Source of the DNA: a bacterium
GTDB taxonomy: Bacteria > Patescibacteria > JAEDAM01 > Absconditabacterales > Absconditicoccaceae
NCBI GenBank assembly: GCA_017453665.1
Contig: JAFTEM010000029.1
Coordinates: 1-56,462, forward strand
Direction: 5' to 3'
Length of the DNA stretch: 56,462 nt
A model generated the notes under the pieces. That model ran no database searches and was not told the DNA's origin. It worked only from the letters and a program-made list of their open reading frames with translations. The position numbers and the translations under genes are program-made. This document shows positions 39,027 through 49,405 of this stretch, piece by piece. Each line of letters starts with the position of its first letter. Position 1 is the first letter of the stretch.

Positions 39027-39323
39027 TATTATGTTATTTAGAATATAAAGATTTTTGCTATGAAATAAGGTAGAGTTCTAGAATTAGAAATCAAGATAAA
39101 AAAATCTGAGGGAAATGAGAATTCTTTACATCTATATTAGAATTTAAATATTTTGACAATGTTTTTTATCTTACATTTATTTTTGTATAGATATTAAAAT
39201 ACTTCATTTGCTTAATGTCAATTAAATCTTACACATGAATGGTTATTTTCTCTTGAAAGCAAATGAAATATTATTAAATAATTTTTATGTTTAATTTTTA
39301 CCTTTTATTTTCTATTTATTTTA
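39027..39323. promoter_or_regulatory. Upstream region of the pseudopilin gene with a perfect inverted repeat
   Basis: TTCATTTGCTT (39203-39213) and its exact reverse complement AAGCAAATGAA (39257-39267) frame 43 bases. They could be two half-sites for a regulator, or form a large hairpin in the mRNA leader. A TTGACA occurs at about 39152. No gene is seen. Confidence 0.5.
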
Positions 39324-39950
39324 ATGAAAAACTACAAAAAAGCGTTTACACTTGTTGAAATGTTGATTGTTGTGGTAATTATTGGTATTCTTTCTTCTGC
39401 ATTATTGCCTAGGCTTCAAGGTGCACAGTCTGCGGCTAGAGATGCTGCTAGAAAATCAGATCTTTCTCAATTATGATCTGCAATTCTTCAGTACTATAAC
39501 AATAGGTGAGAATATCCTGATGGAAGTGGAGCTTCTGCAAAAGGATGAAATCTAATTAATGTTGATGCAATTTGAGAAAAACTTATGAAAACTGTTGAAC
39601 TTTCTTCTGTTCCTACGGATCCTAACAGATCTAATGTAATAAAATGGAAATGAACAAATAATACGGAAAATACGCTTTCAGGATGACAATATTGATACTT
39701 TATGGCAAAAAAGAATTCAATTGATGATCAAGGATATGTACTTGTAGCTAGGGCAGAAACTGAATGAGGTGCTAATTATTTAGCTACAATGACTTTGTCT
39801 TGAGACCTTTCAAATTTCAAGGCTTGTACAAAGTTTTGATCAGTAGAGACTGATGGTTGTTCAGAGACAACAGGAGTTCCATGATCAACATTTACGTGAT
39901 TTTGTTGTTATGGAGCTAAATCAGATTTCTTATATTTATATGTATTCTAA
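39324..39950 (+). CDS. Type IV pilin/pseudopilin
   Basis: 208 residues. Class III leader: MKNYKKA followed by FTLVEMLIVVVIIGILSSAL, with cleavage before the Phe and Glu at +5. The -1 residue is Ala rather than Gly, which prepilin peptidases tolerate. The exterior contains SAARDAARKSDLSQLGSAIL and two Cys pairs (FKACTKFGS, GFCCYGAKSD). Major or minor pilin used for attachment, twitching or DNA uptake. Prepilin peptidase and assembly ATPases are not in the window. The exterior Gly use many TGA. Confidence 0.88.
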
Positions 39951-39971
39951 CCAATACAATTTCTATCTTAA

Positions 39972-39992
39972 AAGACTTCCTAGTGAAGTCTT
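39972..39992 (+). terminator. Terminator of the pseudopilin gene
   Basis: AAGACTTC / GAAGTCTT hairpin with TTTTTTT tail. Confidence 0.85.
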
Positions 39993-40063
39993 TTTTTATT
40001 GCAAAAATCATTGATTTCTATACTATTCAACTACTTTAAAAAACAAACAAATAAATTATTTCT

Positions 40064-41599
40064 ATGAAAAAAGAAAGCACCACTCTACTTGTTGATGAAA
40101 CCCTTAGTCAAAAGCTTCTTAAAAAATGATTTTGGCTCTATTTTTTTTGATATCTTATTGCTCCTTTAGGATATTTAGTAAGACTCTTTATTTCTAATTC
40201 TCCTAATGTCTCTGTAGCTGACTTTTGAGTAATGTATAGCATTGTTTCTCTTATTAGCTTCTTATATACTTATAATGATCTTTGACTGACCGAAAGTTTA
40301 CAATATTTTCTTCCGAGGTTTTATTTGAAAAAAGAATATAATAATATCAAAACTGTTGTATGGTTAAGCTTGTTAGCTCAAATAGGTACAGGAATCATAA
40401 TCGCTTTAATTCTATGGTTTTGATCTGATTGGTTAGCACTCCATTATTTTCAGAGTGAAAATGCTACATTAATACTGAAATATTTTTGTATTTATTTTAT
40501 TGGAAATAATATTTTCCAAGTATTACAAACAACGTTCAATGCATTTCAAAAAACTTTTGAATATCAGTTTGTCGATTTTATAAGATGGTGAGCTATTTTC
40601 TTCTTTACTGTCTTTTGTTTTTTTACTGATAGATGAACTATAGAACGATATAGCCTAAACTGGGTAATAGGAATAGGTGCAGGTATCTTAGTTGCATTAT
40701 TTCTTTATAGAAAATATCGTCCTGATTTAATGCAAGGAGCGTTCTATTATGATATTCCTATGCTTAAACGTTATACTAAGTATGCATTACGAGCATTTAT
40801 CGGTTCTAGTATCTGAAATCTTTTTGGGCAGATTATCCAACAAATGGTTCTCTATTTCTTATGACCTGTTGATGCTTGATATTATTCAAATTTTTTAAGT
40901 CTTTTCTATATAGGAACTGCTATTCTCTGACCGATTATGTCTCTTATTTTCCCTATTGTCTCTGAGCTTATTGAAAAACAAAATAAAGACAAATTGTCTC
41001 TCCTCTACTCTTTCTTCTATAATTATTTTTCTGTTATTATTTTAAGTTTTTCTACACTCTTTATTACTCTTGGAGCTGAAATTGCTGTTGCTCTTTTTGG
41101 AAAAGCATATATTACTTCATGAGTTTTATTAGCACAAGCTGGAATCTTTTTACTTTTCAGTCTCCTATCCTCTTTTAATTATGCAGTATTAGCTTGAATG
41201 GGGAAAGTAAAAGAAAGAGTTTATATTACTTGAATCGCTTGTATCTTAATAGTTATTACTACTTTCTTAGGTATTAAGTTTTGAACTATTTATTGAGCAG
41301 GAATTGCATTTTGATTAAGTAATGTATTTACGCGATGATTAAGTTTCTACTTATTAAAGAAAGAAAAATATGCATTTTCTCTTAATTGGAAATTCATTCT
41401 AAAAAATTGTATTCTTTTTATTATCCTTTGAATTATTCTTTATCTCTCTAAAGATTTACTACTTGATATTGATTGAAATAGATGGTATACTATTTTAAGA
41501 CTTATTGGTATTTGAATTGTGTTTTATTGATGTTTTGGGCTTTTCAATATTGATGCCGTTAAATGATTAGGAAAGGAGATATGAAGATTAAGAGGATAA
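40064..41599 (+). CDS. Wzx-like polysaccharide flippase (MATE/MVF superfamily)
   Basis: 511 residues, about 12-14 membrane helices. Opening LLKKGFWLYFFGYLIAPLGY, then SVADFGVMYSIVSLISFLY, FIGNNIFQVLQTTFNAFQKT, GPVDAGYYSNFLSLFYIGTA and GAEIAVALFGKAYITSGVLL are typical of oligosaccharide-lipid flippases that move undecaprenyl-linked repeat units to the outer face. It fits with the glycosyltransferases elsewhere in the window. Single gene; an AT-rich hairpin follows the stop. Assignment to Wzx versus a MurJ relative rests on pattern only. Confidence 0.85.
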
Positions 41600-41630
41600 A
41601 ATAAGGAGAGCAAGTATTTTTTTATCATAA

Positions 41631-41667
41631 AAAAAGCAAACTTTTAGGTTTAATGAAGTGAGCTTTT
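41631..41667 (+). terminator. Probable terminator of the flippase gene
   Basis: AAAAAGC / GCTTTTT stem with a long loop, followed by TTTTTT. Confidence 0.45.
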
Positions 41668-41767
41668 ATTTTTTAAAGATTACTTTGTAAGATTTTTATA
41701 CATCATATTTTATTAAATACGTGGTGATAAGCCAATAACTGTCATTATTTTTTCAAAGTAACAAAAA

Positions 41768-41854
41768 GTCGTGTAAAAAAGTGTAAAATTTTTCAAAAAG
41801 GCGTGTAAAAAAATGTGATTTTTTTCAAAAGTTGTGTAAAAAAGCGGGTTTTCC
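41768..41854 (+). repeat. Three imperfect tandem repeats of about 30 bases
   Basis: Units 41768-41800, 41801-41831 and 41832-41854 each begin with (C/T)GTGTAAAAAA; the first two continue with a TTTTTCAAAA(A)G end and the third ends in GCGGGTTTTCC. They lie just upstream of the promoter at 41885 and look like multiple protein-binding sites. Confidence 0.7.
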
Positions 41855-41884
41855 TTCTAGAGGTTATATGAAAACATTTTTATA

Positions 41885-41913
41885 TTGACTTTCTATGCAA
41901 TATAGTATATTGT
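41885..41913 (+). promoter_or_regulatory. Promoter of the gene at 41946
   Basis: TTGACT, 17-base spacer, TATTGT (or TATATT at 15), followed by an A/C-rich leader AAAAACCAAACAACAAAATAT. Confidence 0.55.
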
Positions 41914-41945
41914 ATCATATACAAAAAAACCAAACAACAAAATAT

Positions 41946-42269
41946 ATGGAAAATAGCATTAAAAAAACACAAGACAAGGTTGACTGGACCGATTATCCAA
42001 AAGAAGTAATAATTCAGTTTAGAACAGCCTCTCGAGTAGCTGAACGCTCCGGAATTAAGCTCACCCTTAAAGTTCAATTTGCAGAAGGCTATGGTGGCGA
42101 TCCTGAGATTCTTCCTGTCCAGTCCAATATCATTGCGATATCGAAAGTTGTTGATTATGCAGTGATAGAAGAAGGAACTGATGCAAACTTCGCCGACGTC
42201 TTTGACATCAACGATGTTGAAGTTCGAAACAACAAGTTTGGAAGGATTTCATATCTCTCAAATCGTTAA
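41946..42269 (+). CDS. Soluble orphan protein (TGA-free cassette)
   Basis: 107 residues from ATG 41946. The upstream in-frame ATG (41895) overlaps the promoter, so the later start is preferred. Contains WTDYPKEVIIQFRTASRVAE, LTLKVQFAEG and YAVIEEGTDANFADVFDIND; likely alpha/beta, no signal peptide, no membrane helix, no family recognised. Gly are GGC, GGT or GGA only, and the composition is richer in G+C than neighbours. Preceded by three tandem repeats and followed by a strong terminator. Confidence 0.65.
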   Translation: MENSIKKTQDKVDWTDYPKEVIIQFRTASRVAERSGIKLTLKVQFAEGYGGDPEILPVQSNIIAISKVVDYAVIEEGTDANFADVFDINDVEVRNNKFGRISYLSNR

Positions 42270-42332
42270 AGGATTGTATTCTTATGAGCATTCCTAAACC
42301 GGTATAATACGAATACTATCTTACTACTCAAC

Positions 42333-42355
42333 AGGAGCCCAGATTTCTGGCTCCT
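42333..42355 (+). terminator. Terminator of the gene at 41946
   Basis: AGGAGCC / GGCTCCT hairpin with TTTTTT tail. Confidence 0.9.
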
Positions 42356-42359
42356 TTTT

Positions 42360-42593
42360 TAATTAAGTCATTATAAGATAGCTTTTAAAATTTTTACTTT
42401 CTACCGAATTCTTCTTTACAAAAAATAAGTTTATATCTCAGTTTTCATCTTCTCATGAAAATTCTTTCATTATTACTTGATTTTTTTGATAGCATGTATA
42501 TACTTTAGGTGCTACGAAAAAATATATTTTTTATTTTATCATATTATCGTAGTATTTAATTAGACTTTTTATTTATTTACTCTATATTATACT
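42360..42593. promoter_or_regulatory. dnaK upstream region
   Basis: No gene seen. A TATTAT box (42585-42590) ends three bases before the ATG, so dnaK mRNA is probably leaderless. An inverted pair TAGCA / TGCTA and a CTACGA / TCGTAG pair occur between about 42493 and 42553. The standard CIRCE operator is absent. Confidence 0.5.
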
Positions 42594-44471
42594 ATGGCAA
42601 AAATTATTGGTATTGATCTATGAACAACAAATTCATGTGTATCATATATGCTCGGAGATAAATCTGAGGTTATTGCAAATGCTGAAGGGAATAGAACAAC
42701 TCCTTCTATTGTATATATCAAAGGCGATGAATTATTAGTTTGAGATTTAGCAAAAAGAAAAGCTATTCTTGAACCAAAGAATGTTATTTATGAAGTAAAG
42801 AGATGGATTGGTAGAAAATATTCTGAGGTAAAAAAAGAACTCAAAGATGTAACATATGAAACAAAAGAAGGTAAGGATGGTTGAGTTTTAATTGTTGTTG
42901 ATGGTAAAGAATATAAACCTGAGCAAATTTCTGCTTTTATTCTTCAAAAACTAAAGAATGATGCAGAAAAATTCCTTTGAGAAACTATTAGCCAAGCAGT
43001 TATCACTGTTCCTGCATATTTTAATGATTCTCAAAGAAATGCAACAAAAGCAGCTTGAGAAATTGCTTGATTAAAGGTTGAAAGAATTATTAATGAGCCA
43101 ACAGCTGCATCACTTGCTTACTGAGAAGGAAAGAAAGAAGATGAGAAAATTGTTGTATTCGATCTCTGAGGAGGTACTTTTGATGTAACTGTTCTTGATA
43201 TTGGTTCTGAGGGAACATTCCAAGTATTATCTACTTCTTGAGATACTCAACTTTGAGGTGCTGATTGGGATCAGAGAATTATTAATCATATCGTTGATGC
43301 ATTCAAAGCAAAAGAAGGAATTGATCTTAGAGATAATGCTATGGCAATGCAAAGAGTTAAAGACGAAGCAGAAAAAGCTAAGAAACAACTTTCTTCTGTT
43401 GAAAGAGTTGATATCTCTATTCCGTTCATCACTACTGGAAGTGATGGATTGCCTAGAAATCTTGATGAATCACTTACTAGAGCTCAATTTGAGAACATTA
43501 CTTCTGATTTATTTGATAGATGTAAGGAACCTGTACTAAAAGCTTTGCAAGATTCTAAGCTTAACAAATCTGAAATTAATGAAATTATTCTTGTTGGAGG
43601 GTCAACAAGAATGCTTAAAGTAAAATCTATTGTTAGTGATATCTTCTGAAAAGAACCTAAATCAACAGTTAACCCTGATGAATCTGTTGCACAAGGAGCT
43701 GCTATTCAATGAGGTATTGTTCAAGGAGATGTTAAAGATATTCTTCTTTTGGATGTTACTCCTCTTTCATTAGCAGTAGAAGTTGAAGGAGGAATCGCTC
43801 ATGTTATGATTCCTAGAAATACCACTATCCCTGCTAAAAAATCTAATATTTATACTACAGCATCTGATAATCAAAATGCTGTAACTGTTCACGTAACTCA
43901 AGGGGAAAGACAATTCTCAAGAGATAATAAATCACTTGGAATGTTCAATCTTGAAGGTATTCCTCCTATGAGAAGAGGACAACCTCAAATTGAAGTTACC
44001 TTCGATATTGATGCTAATGGTATTTTAAAAGTAACTGCTCAAGAAAAGTCTACTGGTAAATCTCAAGAAGTTACTATTCAAGGATCTACCAATATTTCTG
44101 ATGAGGATATTGCTCAAGCAAAAGCTGACGCAGAGAAATTCGCAGAAGAAGATAGAAAGAGAAAGGAAGTTGTTGAATCAAAGAATAAGCTTGAATCATT
44201 AGTTTATCAAATTGAAAATCTTCTTAATGAACAAAAAGATAAGATTTCTGATGAAGATAAAGAAAAGATTCAAAAGCTTATTAGTGATGGAAAAGCTGTT
44301 AAAGATAGAGAAGATGTTGAAAAAGAACATGTTGATGCTGAAATTGATAGAATCCAAAAAGAATTCCAAGATCTATTCCAAAAATATCAAGTTCAACCAA
44401 CACCTGATCAACCACAACAGGAAAATAATGGTGAACAACCTGCTGATGGGGAGGTTATTGATGCTGACTAA
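42594..44471 (+). CDS. dnaK: Chaperone DnaK (Hsp70)
   Basis: 625 residues. The N-terminal ATPase begins [18 protein letters not shown], where the Gly of DLG is TGA, the clearest proof of code 25 here. Further motifs: [13 protein letters not shown] [76 protein letters not shown]. The substrate-binding domain has [14 protein letters not shown] and [15 protein letters not shown]; the lid is Lys/Glu-rich and the tail ends GEVIDAD. TGA is common in the ATPase half and absent from the C-terminal 240 residues. grpE and dnaJ are not adjacent. Confidence 0.97.
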
Positions 44472-44490
44472 AATGGTTTGAAATAATGTA

Positions 44491-44525
44491 AAAGGAGGTA
44501 TGGGAGTTTATTCCTCGCCTCTTTT
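44491..44525 (+). terminator. Terminator of dnaK
   Basis: AAAGGAGG ... CCTCTTTTT imperfect hairpin with T-run. Confidence 0.7.
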
Positions 44526-44580
44526 TAATTATTAGAATTATCATTCACAGAAAGTGTACTAAAAATCGCGAGAAAATTAC

Positions 44581-44609
44581 TTGACATTTGCTCTGTTTTT
44601 TTATATAAA
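44581..44609 (+). promoter_or_regulatory. Near-consensus promoter of the gene at 44660
   Basis: TTGACA, 17-base spacer, TATAAA. Confidence 0.75.
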
Positions 44610-44615
44610 GTATTC

Positions 44616-44630
44616 GTCCTATTATAGGAC
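44616..44630 (+). promoter_or_regulatory. Perfect palindrome at the transcription start
   Basis: GTCCTATTATAGGAC, seven-base arms around a central T, starting about six bases after the -10 box: an operator or a 5' mRNA hairpin. Confidence 0.5.
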
Positions 44631-44659
44631 ACAATAAAAACAATACAAAATTTAAGTTT

Positions 44660-44788
44660 ATGAGAAAATCAGAGAAGCCATCAGGAAACAAATGGCAAAG
44701 TAAGAAACCGCGTTCACAAGCGCAAGTTGTCAACCATCGCAAAGAGCGTCAGAGCTCCAAACAAGCACTCAAGAAGTATTACGCTTAG
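44660..44788 (+). CDS. Very small basic protein (TGA-free cassette)
   Basis: 42 residues with about 13 Lys/Arg and one acidic cluster: KSEKPSGNKWQSKKPRSQ, VVNHRKERQSSKQALKKYYA. TAG stop. It resembles ribosome-associated or nucleic-acid-binding miniproteins in composition only; no family recognised. The strong promoter with a palindrome, A/C-rich leader of about 40 bases (AAAAACAATACAAAATTT) and GC-rich terminator argue that it is a real, highly transcribed gene, or that the transcript itself is a functional RNA. Missing from a usual 60-residue ORF cut-off. Confidence 0.6.
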   Translation: MRKSEKPSGNKWQSKKPRSQAQVVNHRKERQSSKQALKKYYA

Positions 44789-44808
44789 ACAGCACAATGC
44801 GGTTAAGT

Positions 44809-44837
44809 ATGGTGTAGGGGAAACTCCTCTGCACCAT
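44809..44837 (+). terminator. Terminator of the small basic protein gene
   Basis: ATGGTG-AGGGG / CCTC-CACCAT hairpin followed by TTTTTG. Confidence 0.85.
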
Positions 44838-44872
44838 TTTTGTCAGATTAAAAGCCGAGAAAAGTCCTCTTC

Positions 44873-44901
44873 TTGACTTTAATACCCAATATCATTATAT
44901 T
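44873..44901 (+). promoter_or_regulatory. Promoter of galE
   Basis: TTGACT, 17-base spacer, TATATT; leader of about 30 bases. Confidence 0.65.
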
Positions 44902-44937
44902 TCAATTCGCGTTTCGATTTACATTTCATAAGCAATT

Positions 44938-45999
44938 ATGGAACCCAAAAAAATTCTTATTACATGAGGATTAGGATATATCTGATCTCATACTGCTGTG
45001 CTTTTCTCTCAAGCAGGATATGAAGTTGTTTTATTAGATAACCTTTCTAATACTCACAAAGATCAAGTACTTTCTTCACTCAAGATCCTTACAGGAAAAG
45101 ATTTAAAATGTTATGAAGGAGATGTTAGGAACTATGAGTTCCTTGATAAAGTATTTGAGCAAGAAAAACCTGATGGTGTTATTCATTTTGCTGCTAAAAA
45201 AGCAGTTTGAGAAAGTTGTTATGATCCTTTTCTCTACTATGATAATAATATTACTGGAACGATTACACTCCTTGAAGTTATGGATAGACATCAAGTAAAG
45301 AACTTAATCTTTTCATCAAGTGCAACAGTATATGATGCTGAGAAAAATGTACCACCATTTACCGAGACTGATCGCTTAAATACTACTAATCCTTATGGAA
45401 CAACGAAACTTGTAATGGAATTTTTGCTTAAAGATATGGCTACTCATAAAGGATTTCAAGTTATTTGTCTAAGATATTTCAATCCTATTGGAGCTCACCA
45501 TTCTGGGCTTTTAGGTGAGAATCCTAAAGGAATTCCAACCAATCTTATCCCTTATCTTCTTAAAGTAGCTAAGAAAGAAATCGAAAAAATTACTATCTTC
45601 TGAGAAGATTATCCAACTCCTGATTGAACTTGTATTAGAGACTATATTCATATCGAAGATTTAGCTGAAGCTCATTTACAGAGTTATGCTTATCTTCTTA
45701 AAAAGACTGAAAATCAAGAATATATAGAAGAAGATGCTAAAGCTCCAGCACCTTCATTTGAAATTTTCAATATTGGGACAGGAAATTGAAAATCTGTTAA
45801 GGAGATCCTTACTATTGCTGAGACCGTTGTTGGAGAAGAAATTAATCATGAAATAGGAGAAAGAAGAGACTGAGATGTTGCTATCTCTGTTGCTAACCCT
45901 ATTAAAGCAAAACAAATACTTTGATGGGAACCTAAGAAATCTATTCTTGAAGCAATTCAGGATGCTTGGAATTTTTATAGTAGCAATAAGTGAGTATAA
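44938..45999 (+). CDS. galE: UDP-glucose 4-epimerase
   Basis: 353 residues. Interconverts UDP-glucose and UDP-galactose with bound NAD. The N terminus KKILITGGLGYIGSHTAV is the NAD motif (GxxGxxG, two Gly from TGA). Then LLDNLSN, CYEGDVRNYEFLDKVF, VIHFAAKKAVGES, FSSSATVYDAEKNVPPFTE, the catalytic YGTTK, RYFNPIGAHHSGLLGENPKG and GTCIRDYIHIEDLAEAH, all in GalE order. Slightly long because of an insert around residues 255-275 (LLKKTENQEYIEEDAKAPAP). Supplies galactose donors for envelope glycans. Confidence 0.93.
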
Positions 46000-46019
46000 A
46001 TTTTATCTCCATTTAGTAC

Positions 46020-47243
46020 ATGAATTACGAAATAAAAAAAATTGCTTGAATTGATTGTATCTTTGCTCCTATGTATGAAGGGAACTCAATAACAATTGAT
46101 ATTGGAGTTAAAGCGTGATCAACCTATGAAAACGAACAAGAAGCTTGAATTTCTCATGTGCTTGAGCATATGTTTTTTAAAGGAGGGAAAAAATGGAAGA
46201 CTCCTAAAGAAGTAGCGACTGCTATGGATAAAATTGGGGCTAATTTTAATGCTGGGACAGGTGAACATGCAACAAATTTCTATATCAAGTCTGCTCCTCA
46301 ATTTGCTGAATATGATTTAGAAGTGCTTGCTGACATGCTTATGGATGCTCAGTTTGCTGAAAATGAACTTCAAAGAGAGAAATGAGTTATTATTCAAGAG
46401 CTTAAAATGTATGAAGACAACCCTATCTCTGTTCTTTGAAGAAAACGACAAAATTATTTTTTCTGAGAGAATTCTTATTGAAGGCCTATTATTTGATTTG
46501 AAGAAAATATTTTAAGATTTACTCCTCAGGACTTATTTGCATATAAAAAGCAACTCTATACTAAAGATAATCTTATTATCACAATTGCTTGAAAGATTCT
46601 TAACCAAGATGTATTAGAGAAAGACATTGCTGATCTTTTTAATAAGTTACCAGAAAAAGCCAGCAAAGAAAAACCTATGTTTAGTTGGAATTTACCTGAA
46701 AAGCATCAGGATTTCTTCAAGAAAGAAACAGAACAAAACCATGTTATTATTTCAATGCAGGGAATTAATGCAGAAAATGAGAAAAGATATGCTGCTTGAA
46801 TTCTTTGTACTATGCTTTGAGGAAATATGTCTTCTAGATTATTTCAAGATATCAGAGAAAAACTTTGAATTTGTTATTATATTAATGCTTTTCACTCTTC
46901 TTGTAAAGAATACTGATTTTTTGGAATTAGAGCTTGATTAGAAAAAGAAAAGTTTGAATTTTGAGTTGAAAAAATTAATGAAGTAGTTGATAACTTCTTA
47001 GATAAAGGATTTAATGATGAAGAGTTTGAGAATGCTAAAAATCATATCAAATGAGGCATTCAAATGGGGATAGAAAGTTCTGATGAAATGGCTTCATTTT
47101 TAGGTGGTCAATATCTCATTTATAAAGAGATTCGTTCGCTTGATGAGATTTTGAATAAATATGAAGTTTTAAAAAAGGAAGATGTTACTGAACTTTTTCC
47201 GTTCTTAGCTAAAGAGAAGAGATATCAATTTCATATCGAATAA
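46020..47243 (+). CDS. M16 family zinc peptidase
   Basis: 407 residues. Inverzincin motif HxxEH is ISHVLEHMFFKG near residue 45, with the downstream zinc-ligand Glu region in ENELQREKGVIIQELKMYED. The C-terminal half holds the usual LGGNMSSRLFQDIREKLGICYYINA block that binds substrate ends. Size matches single-polypeptide bacterial pitrilysin/processing-peptidase-like M16B members. In an operon order galE, this gene, rlmN, tatD. No signal peptide, so probably cytoplasmic. Only fragments are visible under the standard code. Confidence 0.9.
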
Positions 47244-47256
47244 TTTAGAGACATCT

Positions 47257-48369
47257 ATGCAATCATTCAAACCAACACTTTTTAATGAATGAGAACTTAC
47301 TAAACGAGCTCAAAAAAGGAAGCTTCAACCCTTTAAGCTTAAGCAGATTTTTTTTGAAATTTATAAGAATCAAAATACTGAGCGAGAGACACTTACTACT
47401 CTTTCTAAAGATTTAAGGAATGAACTCCGTGAAGATTTTGATCTTTTAGCTATTGAATGCATTGATACTGTTGAGGCTGAAGATACCACAAAATTTGCGT
47501 TTAAAACAAGAGATGGACAACTTATTGAGGCGATTTTAATGTATCATTGGCAGAATGAAAAGTATGTTCAAGGTGGATGTCCTAAACTTAACCGTATTAC
47601 TTTATGTATTTCATCTCAGGTGGGATGTGCTATGAGTTGCCTTTTTTGTGTTACCTGAAAACTTGGATTCAAAAGAGATTTAACGCGAGAAGAAATTATT
47701 TCGCAGATTCTCTATGCCAATACCTATATTAAGAAAAGATTTTGAAAAAAAGAAGATGGAACGAATCATTCAATAAGAAATGTTGTATTTATGGGAATGG
47801 GAGAACCTCTTCTTAATTATGAGAACCTTAGAAAATCTTTAGAGATTATGCTTCAACAAGATAGACTCTCTCTTTGAAGAAGACATATTACGATTTCTAC
47901 TTGTTGAATTATCCCTTGAATTGAGAAACTTATAAAAGATAAGGTTGATGTAAAACTTGCGATTTCTCTTCATGCACCGAACCAAGAATTAAGAAATAAA
48001 ATTATGCCTGTTGCTAAAGCTTATCCTTTAGATGATCTTATGAAAGTCATTGATAATTATGTAAAAGTAACAGATAACAGGATTTTTTATGAATATATTA
48101 TGATAAAAGATTTGACTGATAAAGTTGAACTTGCGCATCAACTTGTAAAACTTTTACATGCTAGGCTTGCTCATGTTAATCTTATTCCTTATAATGAGAA
48201 TCCAGCAATTGATTTAAAAGAAAGTCCTAAAGCTGCTATTCAGGCATTTAAAAAAATTTTAGAAGACGGTGGAATTACGGTTACTGTTCGTGATAGTATG
48301 GGAAGAGAAGCTAAAGGAGCTTGTTGACAGCTTTGATATGAAAAAGTTAAGTCTTGAAATAATTTTTAA
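47257..48369 (+). CDS. rlmN: Dual-specificity RNA methyltransferase RlmN
   Basis: 370 residues. Radical SAM enzyme that puts a 2-methyl group on A2503 of 23S rRNA and A37 of some tRNAs. The CxxxCxxC cluster is CAMSCLFCVTGKLGF, after LCISSQVG; VVFMGMGEPLLNYENL, ISTCGIIPGIEKL, KLAISLHAPNQELRNKIMPV, LIPYNENP and the C-terminal catalytic Cys in GREAKGACGQL (the RlmN GACGQL) are all in place, with TGA for several Gly. 13 bases after the M16 gene. Confidence 0.94.
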
Positions 48370-48382
48370 TACCTCATTAGCT

Positions 48383-49186
48383 ATGAAGATTTATGATTCA
48401 CATACGCATTTAAATCAAGAGCTCTTATTCCCTAAACGAGAAGAACTTTTTTTTTCTTTTATTCAGAACTGATGAGCTTGATTAGTTAATGCCTGAGCTA
48501 ATGAGAATTATAATACAAGAGGAATTGAGATTGCTAAACGTTGTAAAGAGAACTATCCTGAGGTTTTTGTTAAATGCGCTTTAGGATGGCATCCTTGTGA
48601 TGTTGAGAATATACATTGAGATTTAGATGAGGAAAGAGCTCATTTAAAAGATTTAATTATTCAGAATAGAGAAGAAGTTGTTGCTATTGGGGAATGTTGA
48701 ATTGATTTACATTATTGAAAGATTGAGGGGCTAGAGAAACAAAAGAGGTATTTTAGAGCGCAATGTGAACTTGCTCAGGAATTAGAACTTCCTATTGTTA
48801 TTCATTCTAGAGATGGATTCTCAGAAACCTTTGAAGTTTTGAAAGACTTTAAAGATTTGGTTGTGTATATTCATTGCTGGGGATACTCAGCAAAGGAAAT
48901 TGAAATAATGGTTGCTTCTTTTCCAAAACTTTTTATCGGGTTTTGTTGAAATATTAGCTATAAGAACGCTGAGAATCTTAGAGAAAGTGTTAAGGTTCTT
49001 CCTTTAGAAAAGCTCTTAATTGAGACGGATGCTCCTTATCTTTCGCCTCAAGGATTTCGTTGAAAAGAAAATAGCCCTGAGATGGTGGGCATTATTTGAA
49101 AATATATCGCTGAGTTGCTTTGTGTTTCTGAGGAAGCGTTATGGGAGCAGGTTGAGAAAAACTTTTATACGCTTTATCGTCGTTAA
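48383..49186 (+). CDS. tatD: TatD family metal-dependent hydrolase
   Basis: 267 residues. TIM-barrel hydrolase with two-metal site: DSHTHLN at the N terminus (HxH), AIGECGIDLHYG (Glu), QCELAQELELPIVIHSRDG (His), YIHCWGYSAKEIE (His) and ETDAPYLSPQGFRGKENSPE (Asp and the family signature). TatD enzymes are 3'-5' DNases or D-aminoacyl-tRNA deacylase-like repair proteins. Same operon as rlmN, 13 bases apart; its stop overlaps the start of the small membrane gene (TAATG). Confidence 0.92.
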
Positions 49187-49401
49187 TGAAACATCTTGAT
49201 AGCGTTTTTGCTTGTATTTTTATCATTACCCTATTGCTAGGAATTTTTTGCGTTGCTAGCAATGCGATATCGCTCTATAATTGTCTTGAATGTTCTGCTC
49301 CTTGGTATATTGCTTTTATTTATCCTTGAGGAGTATTTGCGATAATTTTAGTCATTTTGATTATCCTCTATTTTGTCCTCAAACATTGTTTTAAAAAATA
49401 A
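49186..49401 (+). CDS. Small two-helix membrane protein
   Basis: 71 residues. Helices at about 6-24 (SVFACIFIITLLLGIFCVA) and 44-66 (FIYPGGVFAIILVILIILYF), with a CLEC pair in the loop and a basic CFKK end. One TGA=Gly. No family recognised. It overlaps tatD by one base and ends four bases before the convergent pyrophosphatase stop. Context gives no clear role. Confidence 0.65.
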
Positions 49402-49405
49402 GCTA

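Noticed and set aside
41768..41854. CRISPR array
   Set aside because: Only three imperfect units without spacers of constant length and no cas genes.
42360..42593. CIRCE/HrcA operator before dnaK
   Set aside because: The conserved TTAGCACTC-N9-GAGTGCTAA is absent; only short inverted pairs are present.
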